NCBI GenBank assembly: GCA_964017125.1
Contig: OZ024914.1
Location: forward strand, 22,006,282 to 22,070,281
Source: Flabesymbios commensalis
Lineage: Eukaryota > Annelida > Polychaeta > Terebellida > Flabelligeridae
Direction: 5' to 3'
Length of the DNA stretch: 64,000 nt
The translations under genes and the position numbers were made by a program. Numbering within the stretch: position 1 is the stretch's first letter; each line of letters begins with the position of its first letter. Under the pieces are notes generated by a model, which searched no databases, was not told the origin of the DNA, and saw only the letters and a list, made by a program, of their open reading frames with translations. Shown here in pieces: positions 23,776 to 38,600 of this stretch.

Positions 23776-23809
23776 GCAGTCGCTAAGCACGACTCTATGG
23801 TCGTTTTCA

Positions 23810-24016
23810 ATATTTTTTATCATATCAAATACCAGATTTTGTGATACAAACTGATGTTCAATCAGTAAGAATTATAATGTTTGGTCTAAAATTTAACAAA
23901 TATAAGTAATTTCCACCCACTTGAAGTTGTGTGTCGCGTTTGGCGAGACAAACTTACCGCGACCCACAACTTTTAGTGGGTGGAAATTTTAATCAGAAAA
24001 CTTAGCAGATGAAGGG
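23810..24016. mobile_element. TTAA-type miniature element, left end unclear
   Basis: Hairpin arms CCACCCACTTGAAGTTGTG and CACAACTTTTAGTGGGTGG at 23913-23986. Right end AAGGG followed by TTAA (24017-24020). Confidence 0.6.
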
Positions 24017-24307
24017 TTAAGCACTAATGGTTCAATGTTGAGCCAGCGGCAGACAGTGGCCAAACAATAAAACCATCATCGGTTCAATATGTCCATTGAA
24101 ATAATTCACAAAAATAACAGAAACAAATCAGCAACAATGTTAAACTACAATCATAACATGATTCATCGTTGAAATGATTTGATGGAGCAGAGGGCAGATC
24201 TTATATATCTATGGCAATATCAAAAGAATTGCATTTCACAAATCCTGTTTCATGTAAACTGGGCGCAATAATACTGCTCTGCAAAGTACCTAGCCTGCTT
24301 ACTTAAT

Positions 24308-24373
24308 TTACTGCTTACTGCCTTTTGGCAGTGTAGAAATTTACTGCTTACTGCCTTTTGGCAGTGTAGAAAT
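24308..24373 (+). repeat. Tandem duplication, 33-bp unit
   Basis: ATTTACTGCTTACTGCCTTT followed by TGGCAGTGTAGAA, twice in succession without change. Confidence 0.9.
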
Positions 24374-25327
24374 TAAACAAATAAGACAGACTGAATGATC
24401 CGTATAATGGGTATTTAGACCCTAGAATGTATCAAATCTGTTTGAAAAGGATCTCCATTACAAAAACAGCTGCATCAAATTAAACTTAATTTATATGCTG
24501 ATACATGCAAATCGGAGAATATGAAACTATAGCATGTATAAATGTTAACATTTTGTAGCATAAGCTGCTACATCAAAAGTCTTACAAAATCTTTATAACC
24601 TGAGATCTTGCCCTCTGTTCAAATATATAATCTGACTAACATTTACTTGTTGGTTTAATGAAAAAGAAAAAAAACTACACATTATGTAAGTAAGTGAGGT
24701 CTACAGTCATTAAAATTCACGTCCGACCGAACCTAGTAATAATAATGCGAAGGTCCAATAAATAATGAAATTGGCCTGCCCTTATGTCTGGTGATATATA
24801 GTTTCTTGGCATCTCTTGTTTTAGTGGTTCGATAATCATGTCCGAGTCCAGTGAAAGTTGTTAGTTACTGGACCTAATGTCCAGTAAAAAAAACTTTGAG
24901 AAGTTTTAAAGAATGTTTTTACATCCAGGGATAAATACAAGGCAAGCCCTCAAAAGCAGGCTGCGGCTAGTCCAAACATCAAATCTACTTGACAATTAAT
25001 CTCTAATCCTTAACTATAATTAAGTTTTTAAAGATTTATTTGCTATTCTGAATAAAAACGAAAATGACCTGATAACCTACAAACTTAGAACAGTTTTTTT
25101 ATATATATTATTCTATGAATCCTTGATACCAAGCATAAATTTATACTGTGCTCGAATATACAGTATTTAAATAGCTATTGCTATTTTGAGACATCTCACA
25201 TATGAATCATTAATATGTATAAACAATAAAAAATAAAAATCAGGATTAATATAACAAGCAAAATTAACAGCCAACTAATAATATTGAAGAGAACAAGGCA
25301 ACCAAACAATAACACAGAAAACACAAG

Positions 25328-25422
25328 GCGTTAGCTGGATGTTGGTTCAATGTTGACACACCATCAGCAATGCTCGTCTAGCATTAAACCAACTTTGGGT
25401 TAACGTCTCGTGTTTGCCGGGA
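25328..25422. mobile_element. CCCAGCAAACA-type MITE copy
   Basis: GGATGTTGGTTCAATGTTG, AGCATTAAACCAACTTTGG and end word CGTCTCGTGTTTGCCGGG, as in the 34845-34953 copy. Confidence 0.6.
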
Positions 25423-25738
25423 AATAAAATGCCTGCATTGTCGACGACAAATCAGACAAGTGCCCACGATCATCTACATACAGAGTCACTAATTCTAGCA
25501 TACAGGTCCAAATTAATACTAAAAAAAATACATAAACGATCACATTTCTGCTGCATTTGATCAACATCAGATATAACATTTCTCTCCAAATAAATTATTT
25601 AATAATTTAGCAGAAAATTGAAAGCTTATGCGTTTTTAAGCTAATGATGCTTGATGATTAAAATAACTTATTTCATTGGCAAAGATTATCAATAAATAAT
25701 CTGATATAATCTGATATGATATTTATATTAAAATTTAA

Positions 25739-25962
25739 CCCTTTTCCTGCTGATCACGGCAATTGTTGTTTTGAAACTGTTAATCGATCAAATCACTGTT
25801 ATTTGGAATAAAATATGTGTCTAAACATCAAGATTTGTAGATATTTGGTCCTAAATTAAACAAATAGGAGTAATTTTCAACCACTTGAGGATGTAGATCG
25901 CTGTAGCGAGACACAACCTCAAGTGTTGAAAATTTTAATAAATTTACCCACCAGGATAAGGG
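25739..25962. mobile_element. TTAA-flanked miniature inverted-repeat element
   Basis: TTAA at 25735-25738 and 25963-25966. Ends CCCTTTTCCTGC and CCAGGATAAGGG. Inner hairpin 25872-25930 with arms CAACCACTTGAGGATGT and ACAACCTCAAGTGTTG. Confidence 0.85.
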
Positions 25963-26562
25963 TTAAACACTGAACTTTTCTTTGCTAAGGCTAACCCAAT
26001 TGAATGGCTTGGTATGGTTACAAAACATCAACTTTCAGACACCTCACTTTTTTAATGATAACACATTTAATCTAACTTATGTCTCAATCTTTAACTTTTT
26101 AATTAAAACTGAAGTTAATAAAATTTCTTAGATGATTGTAATTTGAGTCCAAGGTATGTTTACATCTTTTTTTTTTAAATCAAAGCCTTAATTATTTGAA
26201 GTGTTGAAAATATTTGTAGTATTATCCATTCAAGGGCCACTATAAATGCGAGTAATAAAAAAAAGTCATCATATAGCTTACCATCACTTTGCACATCAAT
26301 ATTAATGGCACAACCGAAATTGCCATGACCCTAACCTTCACTGACATGACTGTGTTGACAGGTGTTCACTGCATTGCAAACTACATGTTATTGAAAACCT
26401 TTACATCACATAATGATTATGAACCGGCTGTGAAGAAATAATCGCTGGAAATATACATTGTTTTTTCCCAGCAATGAATAAGTGTTAAGTCAATGTCTTA
26501 ACAGAGCTGGCCAAGCAATGATCCAATGATGGGTTGGCATGGTATATTTGCTGAATTGGCAT

Positions 26563-26631
26563 TTACACATACTGGTGGGAACGCTGTGACCCACTGACTA
26601 TATCCATATCAAAAGCCGATCTCCAGTCCAC
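26563..26631 (-). CDS. ZDHHC17: ZDHHC17 exon 17 (C-terminus, stop)
   Basis: [20 protein letters not shown] then YV and TAA; human VDWTRQYTIEYDQISGSGYQ. Separated from exon 16 by a 3-kb intron. The downstream 3' UTR end was not determined; candidate AATAAA hexamers on this strand occur at several places down to about 21798. Confidence 0.92.
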   Translation of the reverse strand: MDWRSAFDMDIVSGSQRSHQYV

Positions 26632-29600
26632 CTGTAAAAACGAAACATACTATAATAAGTGTCTATAGTAAATTACGCATGTTTGAATAGACAGTATATT
26701 AATCGGGCATAGTTTGTTTTGTAAAGACAGTAAATTTTTTCTCAGCACTGTCTTACACAAATTTATATTAGAATTTTTTTAACCCCTGTGGACACAGAGG
26801 CAAATAAGTGTGAAAGCATTACATGTATTTCAAAGTTGTATACCCTGTGCTACAACTTTAATTCAGATTGGTGACATAGTTTACAGTTAAATATATGCGT
26901 TCGAAAAAGATTCCTTTGATTTTTATCAGTGCACGAAAATTTGAGATATCAGTATTAATTTCAATGCAATAATACTAATAATAGTAAGATGGATTTTGAG
27001 TGCATAGAGTACATAAAAATTGCTGATCGAAACCAATTAGAGGCATTGAGGCAGCAAAAAGGTTGACTGTGAACTCAATCAATCAATCAGGTGAAGTCAA
27101 CGTTAACCTGTATGGAAAGTACGATGTACATGAAAGTATATATAACTGTAACACAAAACACTTATGGCACTAATAATGGCCTAGATGCTGTGTGACGACA
27201 ATATATGCTCCAGTCAAAATATCTAAGTTGAAGTTTATCACATACTTAATATATTCAATCTTATTCAATCATCAACAAGTATTCTTATAATTATACAATG
27301 TATACTCAAACTTGTGCAGTAACCCAGATAAACTCATAATTATATTCTCAAACTTTTTCAGTAACCCAACAAAAACATACCCCTGGAAACCAAGTTTTCT
27401 TTTAAATCGTTATGTAATATTTCAAGTAGACCCTCATAATCAACCATATTAGACGCAGCATAATAAAACTTGGCACACAGCTGTATAACACTCAGGGCTT
27501 TAATGTGGTATAGTTGTAAGATGACACCAATGTCATTTCAATGTCCTTTTCAGGTGAAATAAGTTGATTTTTTAAATGCATGAATATCACATTATTGGAA
27601 ACTTGGGCAGCTAACGAAGGTTAATATTATTGAAAACTGGAGCAAAGAAGTGTTAAAGACTTTTGCAAGTTTTTAACATGACCGAACAAAAAACAATTTA
27701 AGACCGACAGTAAGGCTACTGTTGTACATCAGGAACCAGCTGAAGCTTTAGAAACTGATATATTTTAAGATCTGGTAATATTCGCAAGGTTTTAATTTTC
27801 ACAAATTTCTTGAGGAGGACAAATTCTCTTATTAAAGAATCTCGTGAAATTATTATTATAATAGAGAGCTCTACTTATCATTGAAATTGAGAATTCGCAA
27901 ATTCTAGACTTCGTTTAAAGCTGCATAACTGTTTTGTTTATTTTATTCAAACGAATAATCCATGGAGAATGGTGTTTTATTTATTTTTTTACTGCTCCGG
28001 TTACTGAGTTATTAAGGATTCAAGTTTTTTTTTTTTTTTAAATTGTTGCCCTACCAAAACAAACCTACTCACAGCGGAGTAAGACATACTGTCTATATAA
28101 TCAGGACATTAAAAGTACCAAGTGGCAGATAACGGTCATCATAGAAAAAAGAGAGGAAGACTTTTAAAATTATTGTTATTTTTTAAGTGGTCATAGATAC
28201 ATTTCACACTACAACGTGTATTGTCACATATAAGTTAGACATATCTAGAAGTTATTACTTTGTCTGATATGGATGATATCTGCATGTAATGTCATGTTTA
28301 ATATCAGTACCGGTATGGAGAATGTAACTACCTTGAAAAATAGAACCCTATTTCGGTATGGTGTTTTTAAGTGTGGGCCAGCATCAGAGCCTTTGGCCGG
28401 CCAATAAGACGCTCTCCCCAGACCTTGAGAAATTGTACTCGGAATTGACATCAAATTCAGTGATGTAAATCATCGTTTTCGCTCTTTAGATTTTTGTGAT
28501 TTTCTTGAAAAACATTTGCATTTTTTTATTAGGTATCTCATGGAAATTTCAAAATATAGTCAAAATGCTACTAGACAATATCAGACTTTATTTTATTTTA
28601 TCGTCAATTATCACATACAGTGATATACATCGCGCTATGCGGTAAAATAAAATAATCTTTAAAAACATCAGACTTTAACCGATTTGACCCAGTATCCACC
28701 ATCTAGATCTGGGGCTGGTGATGGGGCTTTGTATATCAGCTAACACGAGGCATTGATCCAATGGCAGAATCATGCCGGACCATCGTTTGCGGTACTGGCC
28801 CAACATTATGCCGATTCAGTTCAACGTATGTGTTTGCTATTAAGGGGGTGGTTTCGTGCTAGCCAATGTAACATTATATTGGCCCATAACCTCACCGTTA
28901 TCACATGAACATTGTACACACACCGAATCACTACTTAATAATACTTGATGGTGTACCGCATGGTAAGCTAATTCCGCTACATTTACCCAGTTTTAGTGCA
29001 TTTATAAGGCCTTTAAAACAATAGCAATGATTGTTTAGTACGTTTTAGGTTATTTTAATCGAAATAAACAAAACAGTTATGCAGCTTTAAAGTCCAAAAA
29101 TCACAAAAATCTAAACTCGCAAAAATTATTCAGATCTACAGTATTTACTTTTGAAATTTACACACACTGCAGCCAAATCATAATCTTTTTCAATATTTGA
29201 AAATTTAAGATATTTTAAGACCACCATTTCTGAAAAGCAGTTTTCAAAACGTTTAAAGGCTTTAAAAACAGAGACATCAAAATAAGATATTTTAAGACTT
29301 TCAAATATGGCGCATGAACCATGGGTTGGATAACGTGTAGATAGGGGTCTAGCTGTGTAATTTCTGAAAGTAAGATTTGTCAGTACCGTATTTTAAGCTG
29401 AATATAGTTTTTAAGATAGATGGATGGTATGCACATGTTTGGTAATCTTTTACACATCTTTTTGTATTAATCTATTATAGTTATCATATTAACTGCACAT
29501 GTTACCTTATTTACCTTAATGTTTTGAAACATTACAAAATCTTTTGACAGAAGAAAAGAAAATATTATGGCCAAGACCTGAACTCACCTTCTGTGGGCGA

Positions 29601-32600
29601 CATACACCAAAAAACCTCCAGCCCATCACATCAATCAGATTTTGAATTACTCCTCGACTGCAAATGTTTTCACATATATATATATTAACTAGAAATAGAC
29701 ATTGTTATTGAATTTAATTTTCTGTCCTGTAATTTACTTATATTGGTTTAAGATCATTTAATTGCAAATCTTGATGTTTAAACATACATTTCTTTCTCAA
29801 TAACTGTGATTTTAACATTTAACCTGCTAATAAAGTACTTAGATTAACAACAACTAGGGTTAATAAAATAATCACTTCAAGATAACAGCAAAATATTTAG
29901 AAGTCACAGGATCACTTTAGGTCAGCCATATGCTTAACCCTTGACCAGCTGAATTGTTTGAATGAAAGTATGCACAAAAAATATTTTTGTTTGACTCAAC
30001 TCGTTGAGGAACAGAATAAATTGATGAGCACTCGAGCAGGGATGAGATTAATTAATGACGTCATAGTCATATATTTGAAATCAATACCACACATATCCTG
30101 GACTAATCCTGGGGGAACAATCACGAATCCTGAACATATCCGGACTGGTCCTCAAAGGGTTAAGTGGTAATTTGTTTGAAATCCGGGTAAAACACAGCAT
30201 ATACAGAAGAAGGGTTAGGCCCCTACCAGATATGGAGAATTGTTATTACTTACTGGTATGGGCTTCTATGAACACCAGGGGTTGCAGTATGGAAAGATTT
30301 ATACCGAGACACGTTCATCCTCTCATTGGTTGTCATAGCTAACCACATAACCTACATCAACATTAAGGTAACTTACTGTGAATGAAAAATTGTTCAGTTG
30401 TGTTTTTTAAATATGAATGAGAAATACCACCAAAATTGAATACAAGAATTAATGAACAATTTTCACATGCAAACATTTTTTATGCTTAAAAATTAATGCA
30501 TTTTTTTCACATGCAAAAAGTTTTTTATACTTAGGAAACTAAATTCCTTCCTTTAAGGTACAGTTAAATAATAAAATGTATTGAACACAAATTCGAAATT
30601 AGTCCATACAAAGATAACAGGGCAATAAACAATTTAAAGTGAGTGGCATAAAAAATTGTCTCATCTTTTCAATATTTGATACCGCACATATTAAAAAAAT
30701 TCTCAATTTTAAAAGAAATACTGAAGAGACCATTAATAATATTAAAAAAAAAGATAAATAAGTTGATTTGATGGCAATAAGGCATCACTCGAAAATTGAT
30801 GTATTTTCATAAAAAGACATACCTGGTAGAGTTGACAAGCCAGTAGTGCCGTCACCCACATCACATAAAATGATCCGTGGATAGCAATCCAGAACACCCA
30901 GGGGCCGCACTGCATGACACGACCTAGCGTTAAAAATATACCCTCCTCTGACAGATTTACTCCCTCACAGCTTTTACTCCAAACTGAAAACAGATGCATA
31001 ATAATTACTGGGAGTGATTAAAGGTTTTTCATTGGGTTTACTTTTCTGACACAATCCAATGACAGCATATGACACCTATGCAAATGACCATAATGACTTT
31101 TGACATGGTCACATAGTTCAGGTGTACATATGGTTTCTGATTTTCATTCAATTGAAGCTGGTATTGCTAAGCCCTTGTGCTGCTAGACCCGTATACAGCA
31201 CCAGGAAATGTATACATTTTTAATCACGTTTGCAACAAAATAAAATTCCACTGAAATTAATAAAATATTTTATACATACATATCACACATTGTGATATGT
31301 ATCTCTGATATAAATAGAAGTAACTTCCATCATTGGAAGCTGAAATTTGCATTAGGAATTTCATGTTTAAATGAATATAAAAAATACTTCTTAGAGAAGA
31401 TTGGTTATTGCTACTTACATACACCACATCCATATAGATACCAGCTAATCATGCCAATCAGATAAAATAAATACAACAGGAAGTATTTGTGTGTCTTTTC
31501 ACCTGCAAATAAACAAAACAACCAACTATCAAGAGAAACATAAATTATAAGTCTTTGTACATGTACAGTACTACTCTGAGCCAAAAGGCACTGTTTATTT
31601 TTGGCTTTGCAAGGTAGCGTAGCCATTGAGTATTATGTCAGAGTAAATTTATGCAACAATGTCTCGACTATTTACATAAACATGTAAAAACATTCATGAT
31701 CCTTCTGCTTTATATCTGTAGGTAGTGGGGAGTGTCAGTGAGAGACAGCAGAAAATAAATATGACTAAAACATTCAACGACAACCATTCTAAAGCTTTTT
31801 ACCAATACCAATCATTCATTACACATAAAAGTGTCTGATATTGAATAGCGGATAGGTCCGATTCTCATAACAAATAGGTTTTAGAACACATCTGTCTCCC
31901 AACTTATCTATTTGATAAATAAGATATTCAACTATGTGTCATCCACTTGGAATTGAAAGGTTGCATCTGGCACTTTTCAAATTCATTGGAATATACATGT
32001 ACACAAGATGAAACATCATAATACGGTCTTAACCCTTTCACCACCAAAGCCCACTGTTGCAGGGCAGTCAGCGTACAAAAGTTGGCTTTGCTGGTGAAAA
32101 GGTCAACCCTTCTCTTTGATTCCAGACTAAAATGAATATATACATAATATAGCACTTGCAAAGTTGATGTCTGGGTTAAATTTGTTATCACTTAGAGCGT
32201 ACATCAAAAATGTAGAAATAACAAAAACAAAAATAAAGGGAAACACTCACCAACACAGTTGTTGACCCAAGGGCAGTGGTGATCAAACTTGGCCACACAT
32301 TTGTTACATATTTGACAATGCTTTGATCGAAGAGGTCTACGAACGACGCAAGTGCTGCAAAACTGCTCCAAGTCAAATTCATTCTGCTCAGCTAATTTTA
32401 TCAGAGTCTGTACAAAGAAAACATCAAAGGAAAAAATTATCTATACTGAAAACATAATTCTGTATTGCGTTCTTTGAGAGTAGAGAATAATTAAAATGCT
32501 TATTATACACAGTTCAGAATGATTATTCTGTTCCTCGACATAGCACAACATTTTTTATTGTTTGAATCACTGCCCACAATATTATCAAGGCAATATAACC

Positions 32601-35600
32601 TAGCACACACAATACATGTTGGCTTAATCTCCTAAGTGCACAGTGCACATTGTATCCCACAACCTAACTGATTAAATGTTTAACAGGGTTATAATCTATC
32701 TATTTGCTGACATAGTCAAAAACCAAATATATTTAGTGCACATGTCTTTGTTATGTAATGAAGATGACAATATATTTATATTGATTATTTACAATGATTT
32801 CCTTTTTCAATATAAAGAGAAACATTGCGTAAGTGAATATATACATTGCATAAGGGTACCTTCCAAGTTTAAGCACCTTTACAAGAGGTGTGAAGATGTT
32901 GCTAAAAGCTGCTATGTTCATTAGGTATGGTATCTACTAATTTAAAAAATGTGCAACCCTCAAATTTGAACTTTTATCCAAACAACATATTAAAATTTTA
33001 ATTGTTATAGATTGTTATTTTCACATCCAAGCTGGTTTAATTTTCTTACATATTACAGAAATTTTTACAGATGGGAACCAAAATCCCTAACTGATATTTT
33101 ATGCTAGCTTTTACAGATTAGGTATAGTCAAGCAAACAAAATCATCCAAGTATGTTAGCAAATGGTTATTCTCTCGTCACAAAGAAAGGGTTAAAGTCAT
33201 AGAGAGACAGATTAATTTTAAGTCTAATGGATCAAGTACAAGGGTGAAAATTGAAATCATACAATTTTGTCCAAATGCTGCATATCACTCTAAAAAAACA
33301 TACATGCCATGCTAAACTAATTGAACGGTGACAGCACGAGGGGGGTGGAAGAGTTTATAACCAAATGTTTACCCTCAGAAAGGCCAAAAGCGGTCAAACA
33401 TTTTTCTAATTTCTATTTACTGTAGGTATCACCTTTTGCAGGTGGAATTTGACTTTCATCAGAAAAATAAAAAAACAGTTTGCCTTCAATTTGATGAATA
33501 TAAGAATTTTCACCCACTTGAAGTTGTGAATCGTGTCAAAGAGGTATCTAAATTTCAATTAGATATCTTGGCAGTAAAGGGTTAGCTACTAAACTTCCCT
33601 GTTACAATATTTACATGAGACCCACAAAAACAATCTAAAAATTGTAATAATGATATTACTTAGTCCTAAATCATTGACTCATCATTGATGAACAATGCAA
33701 TTGGTTATCCTTGGTTTCTTGCAGGTATCATCATATAGATTTCAAGGCCAATACAGCTTTCTAACACTAATTCATAGTAAATACTGAAAAACAAATCTAC
33801 AGCAAGCAATGAGGCTATTATTGTGTAATTTTAATAACTTACCTGCATTTTTTCATTCCTATTTGTAGCTACATAACCTGGATCACCCATCAGCGCCTTC
33901 CAGAAATAATAACCTAGCACTAACGTATTTAGCCCCATTCCAAGAGATAGGCCTATTGTATTTACATCTAGTTATTGTCAAGGAGGCAAATTTTAATGTC
34001 ACTTGAACAATGAGATATTTCTAATTTCTGGTGCTATATAGCTAAGCAACAAAAGTTAGCTCAGTAAACACTTCAAACCATCTTCCATATCATAAATAGG
34101 GGGCCTATATTTGGGTAGTAAAATATCAACTACTATACTCAAGTAATAATATAAATATTATAAGAGTACTATAACAGAGTAACATATATTTATTATATGA
34201 ATATTATAAACGTATTACAACAGAGTACCGTAATTGCCGGAATATACCACACACTGGTCTATACCACACAGAAGGTCAAAATAGGCCTTTCTCGGTTTTT
34301 GAGCCTTACCAGGGTTCCCAGCATTTTTTTGAAACAAAATTCCCTGATTTTTCCCTGCCTTATTCCAGATTAATTTTCGAAATTCCATGATGTTGTGCCA
34401 CTCCCTTTTGACTCTTTATCGTAGATGGCATAGGTCAAAATTCACCACAGCCACCAAGTGAGAGACAGAAAAGGAGGGATTTCCACACCACCATCATACC
34501 ATAGCCGATCATTATTATCCAGCGAATGAGTTATTTCGCTATGAATAAAGCAACAGACTGATGTCACAACCACATCTTTTTTGGGCAAGTAAGCATGATA
34601 AAATTCCCTGACTATGGCAGGACAACTGCTAAATTGTTGGTTTGTATTTTTCATTCACTTGAAGCTGTTTTAGTTCAAATGAGGAAAAATAGCTTCCAAA
34701 TCGAATTATTTGATTGACTGATCATCTACCACAAACTATAATAAGTAATATTTGATTACTTTCAACTTTATATATAGGTCTGGCAGGACGAGTGGTAATG
34801 ATCACAGTGTAAATACAATGTGCGGAGTCCTTGAGTATACAATACCCAGCAAACACGACAGGATGGGTCAATATTGGTTTGATGCTGGTTCAGTGTCGTA
34901 GACGGTGGGCCAAAAGCAAACCAACATTGGCCCAACGTCTCATGTTTGCTGGGTAGTCACATGTGAGCAGTCCTTCTACACAGAATAAGGATACATGGCC
35001 AGAATATAGTGAACCAAGTGATGTACATCCACAATTTGGTCCCACAGTAGGTTGCCACTGGTGCAGTGATTTGGAATGTGTTGTCAAAGAAAGTCCTGCA
35101 ACAAACAAATGGTAAATGTAATGAGAAAATAAACACATTTTTACAACAACAAAACAAAACATGTGACTAAAATTAAAAGCATCCCCGTTACTTGATTTAA
35201 ACTTGGAGATTGCCAATAAAAAATTGCCAATAAAAATTACCCTGCCGGGTAATTTTTCTTCAAAATCAGCCATCTTGTTTTTAAAGAATTATACCCAGAA
35301 GGTAATCAGATCATTAGAAATACCTAGAGAACCACTGCATCAAATTTGAATGTGATCCAACCAACAGTTTAAAAGATATCCCACACAAGCTTTTTGGGTG
35401 GCTATTTTTTATTAATGGATTCTTCCAAAAGTTTATCAGATTATCAGAATTACTCAGAGAACCACCACATCAAATGTAAATGCAATCAAGTAACAGTTCA
35501 TACGATATCGTGACCACAAACGTTTTGGTCAGCCATCTTTTTTGAAAATGTCTTCCATCAGTCATCTTGTTTTCAATGATTTTTCCCCAAAAGGTAAAAA

Positions 35601-38600
35601 GATCATCAAAAATACCCGGAGAACCACCACATCAAATTTGCATGCAATCCAACCAACGGTTTATAAGACATCACACACACAAGCTTTTTGGGAGGTTGTT
35701 TTTTTGTTAAATATCCTCTGTCAGCCATCTTGTTTTTAATGAATTCTTCCCAAAAGTTAATCAGATCATTAGAAATACCCAGAGAACCCCCCTATAACAT
35801 TTGAATGGGATCCATACAACGGTTTATAAGATATTGTGCCCACAAGTTTCTAGGCGGCCATCTTGGAAAATAGCTGCTTATTGCGTGGTGCAAAAAATAT
35901 ATATGAGAAGCATTGCCCAGGCACATAGGTCATGCCTCAACAAGGAGAACTTCCTGAGAGCCAGGAACATGGTAAAATACAGTCGGGTGCTCATTAGGTT
36001 TAATTAATTTTCATAACCCCTCAGGACTGTAAGTAAACCAAGGTCCTGTTTCCCAAGACAGTTTGTAGCTTGGCAAATAAAATAAATGGGTGAGAAATGT
36101 AGGCTTATTGAAGGTAAAACTTAACTTCAATAAGCCTACTTGTAGCTGGGATGTCACGTGGAAGTAATTTAACTACTTACAAAGATAGCAATCTCCAGAA
36201 TCCGCCCAGTGCAACGAATAGCCCAAACTTGGCAAGATATGGTGAAGACATGTTAAGTATAATGCCAATAGCACCCACAATGAAGAATGGGAAAGCCCAC
36301 ATGACTCTTTTTCTTACGACCTGAAAACACAAGAGCATTTTACATATAAATTAACAGTTCAACCCTTCCACTGATGAGCGAGGTCGTCATTAACCCTGAA
36401 AGCGCTGAATTAAAGGGGTTTTCCCTCTCTTTCCGCTTCATTTGTTTACCTATGATAAAGATCTATGGCTTTTATAAATATTTTACTCTTTCAATGCAGG
36501 GATCAACTTTAGCATCCGAATCTGCCGTCAGATTTGGACGTCAAAAATCAATCCCAGCGCTGTAAGGCTTAACCCTTAGATCACCGAGGTATTCAATTTA
36601 AATTTTCAGTCACTTGAAGTTGTGTCTTGCTACTGTGACTCACAATTTCAAGTGACAAAAAATTTATGGTATTTGTGAAATTTAAGTCACAGTATAGATA
36701 TCAGTGTTTTTATAATGAAGGTATAAGGTGTTCTAAGGGTGAGAGCAGATTGACATCAATTGATCAAATCATAGTTTAATTTATTGGTCTGCACCTCAAG
36801 CCCAAAAAAAAATGTATTAAATTATTCTGATCATGAGACCTGAAAGCTATGCTAATTTACTAGTCTAAATAATATGCATAGGCCTACATATACTCACAAT
36901 GAGATCAAATAGGGATAAATATAAACCAGCAGGATTAGTAGTTCTTACCTTACTACCTGTAAGTGAAGAAATAAACCCTGAAGACTTAACAAGGCCCCGG
37001 TCTTTATAGGCTTGTTGCATTTGCTGTATGATGAACAAACCCCTTTTCTCCATAGCAAGCGCCATAGCTGTCTGACCCTGCAAACAAATAAAACATTTAA
37101 CAACTAGGCCTATACTAAAGTATATTTACGTAACCATGTACACACCCACATAAAATCAAATACCAAAACAATACGTCAATATCAAACAGTATCCCAGCAC
37201 CTTAAATGACATACATCTCTTACATTACTAGCTCACCTAGCTGTCAACAATTATAGTTAGCTTAGAATGATCAGAAAGTCAGAATGGTCACATCATTAGT
37301 AAATTCACTGGTCACTAGTAAACCCTTCTGTGTAAATTTGGTCTTTATTCTAGAATTATATTTGAAAACAAGTATTATTTCAAGACATATAATTTTAACC
37401 AGTAAATTTATATATTCTAGCCACCAAATTGCTATACAGCAATGAAGACAATATTGTAATTATACTAATTTATAATGGTTACAACCAACTTCTAAGGGAA
37501 AAAATATTGCCAAGCACTAACTGCTATACGAGGATAAGTGGCGCCATGCCCTTTCTGAATCCTAGATGAAACACTGAAACTCTATAGCCTATAGGCTGAA
37601 TCCACTAGTGTACAACACAGTGGTGAAAAGACAAACATCAGTAACTTACTGCTGTTTGCCTTTGAATGAAAGAACACTTATTCTCACATACTTTGTGGTT
37701 TTTGGCTTCCAAGTCTTTGTCTTTACGATCAGCATCTAGCAACAGTTTGACGACCATGTGATTCCCAGACTGACATGCCCAGTGAAGGGGTGTGTTACCC
37801 TGAGTGTTGTCTCTACATTGTATGCTTGCACCAAACGTCAGCAATAATCGGGCTGGGTCAGGACTGTGAACAAATTGTAAATTATGGGATTTGCCTGTCA
37901 TTAATTTCCAACATAAAATCAAAACAACACAAAACTCAAATCTAAGAAAAATGTACTCAAAATTTGCAAATGCCTAACTTGCCGAGGTAAATGTAAGAAA
38001 AATTAAACTGAATCTATTGCCCGCTATTTATTATTCGAAAGTGGTGGAAGAAGTAAAGATGCTATTTAATAAGCACCTTTACAATTTACCCTTGAAAGCA
38101 CTGAGTTGTATAATTTAAATTTCCACCCACTTGGAGTTGTGTCTCTGTGATGCAACCCACAATTTCAAATGAGCGATAATTACTCATATTTGTTAAATAT
38201 TCATTCCCAATGGCAGTGATTTAACCTGCTAATAAAACAGATTGAAAAGTACTATAGACCTTACTGCTGAAGGGATTTAACCCTTGGAACACTGATATCG
38301 ACTACGGTAGACATTCTGTGTTTTTGTTAGCACCTGTAAACCAGTTGTTAAAAAATAAATATGCTCTCAATCTTTAAACACTGATATATGTTGGGACTTA
38401 AATTTCACAAATAACACAAATTTTCAGTCACCAAAAGTTGTGGATCGCATTAGCAAGACACAACTTCAAGTGGCTGAAAATTTACATTTCTTAGCTCAGT
38501 GCTCTAAGGGTTAACATAGTTAGCATATGTTCACCAACATATATATCTTCACTAAAAATCACTAACCCAAACACCCTGTAAGCTGCCCACATGAGGGCAG

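Larger units (their letters stand above)
21780..26562. other. Intergenic or ZDHHC17 3' UTR side
   Basis: No exon recognised. Holds a reversed family A copy (23105-23775) with a nested hairpin insertion, TTAA-type elements (to 24016; 25739-25962), a 33-base tandem duplication (24308-24373) and a CCCAGCAAACA-type copy (25328-25422). Part may be transcribed as ZDHHC17 3' UTR. Confidence 0.4.

Noticed and set aside
34995-35095. Shorter ZDHHC17 exon 10 using the GTATCC donor
   Set aside because: Keeps frame but loses five residues of a span whose length otherwise equals the human protein; the GTAGAA donor at 34979 fits better.
34890-35273. 127-codon minus-strand frame
   Set aside because: Overlaps ZDHHC17 exon 10 in the wrong frame and continues through intron and the CCCAGCAAACA repeat.
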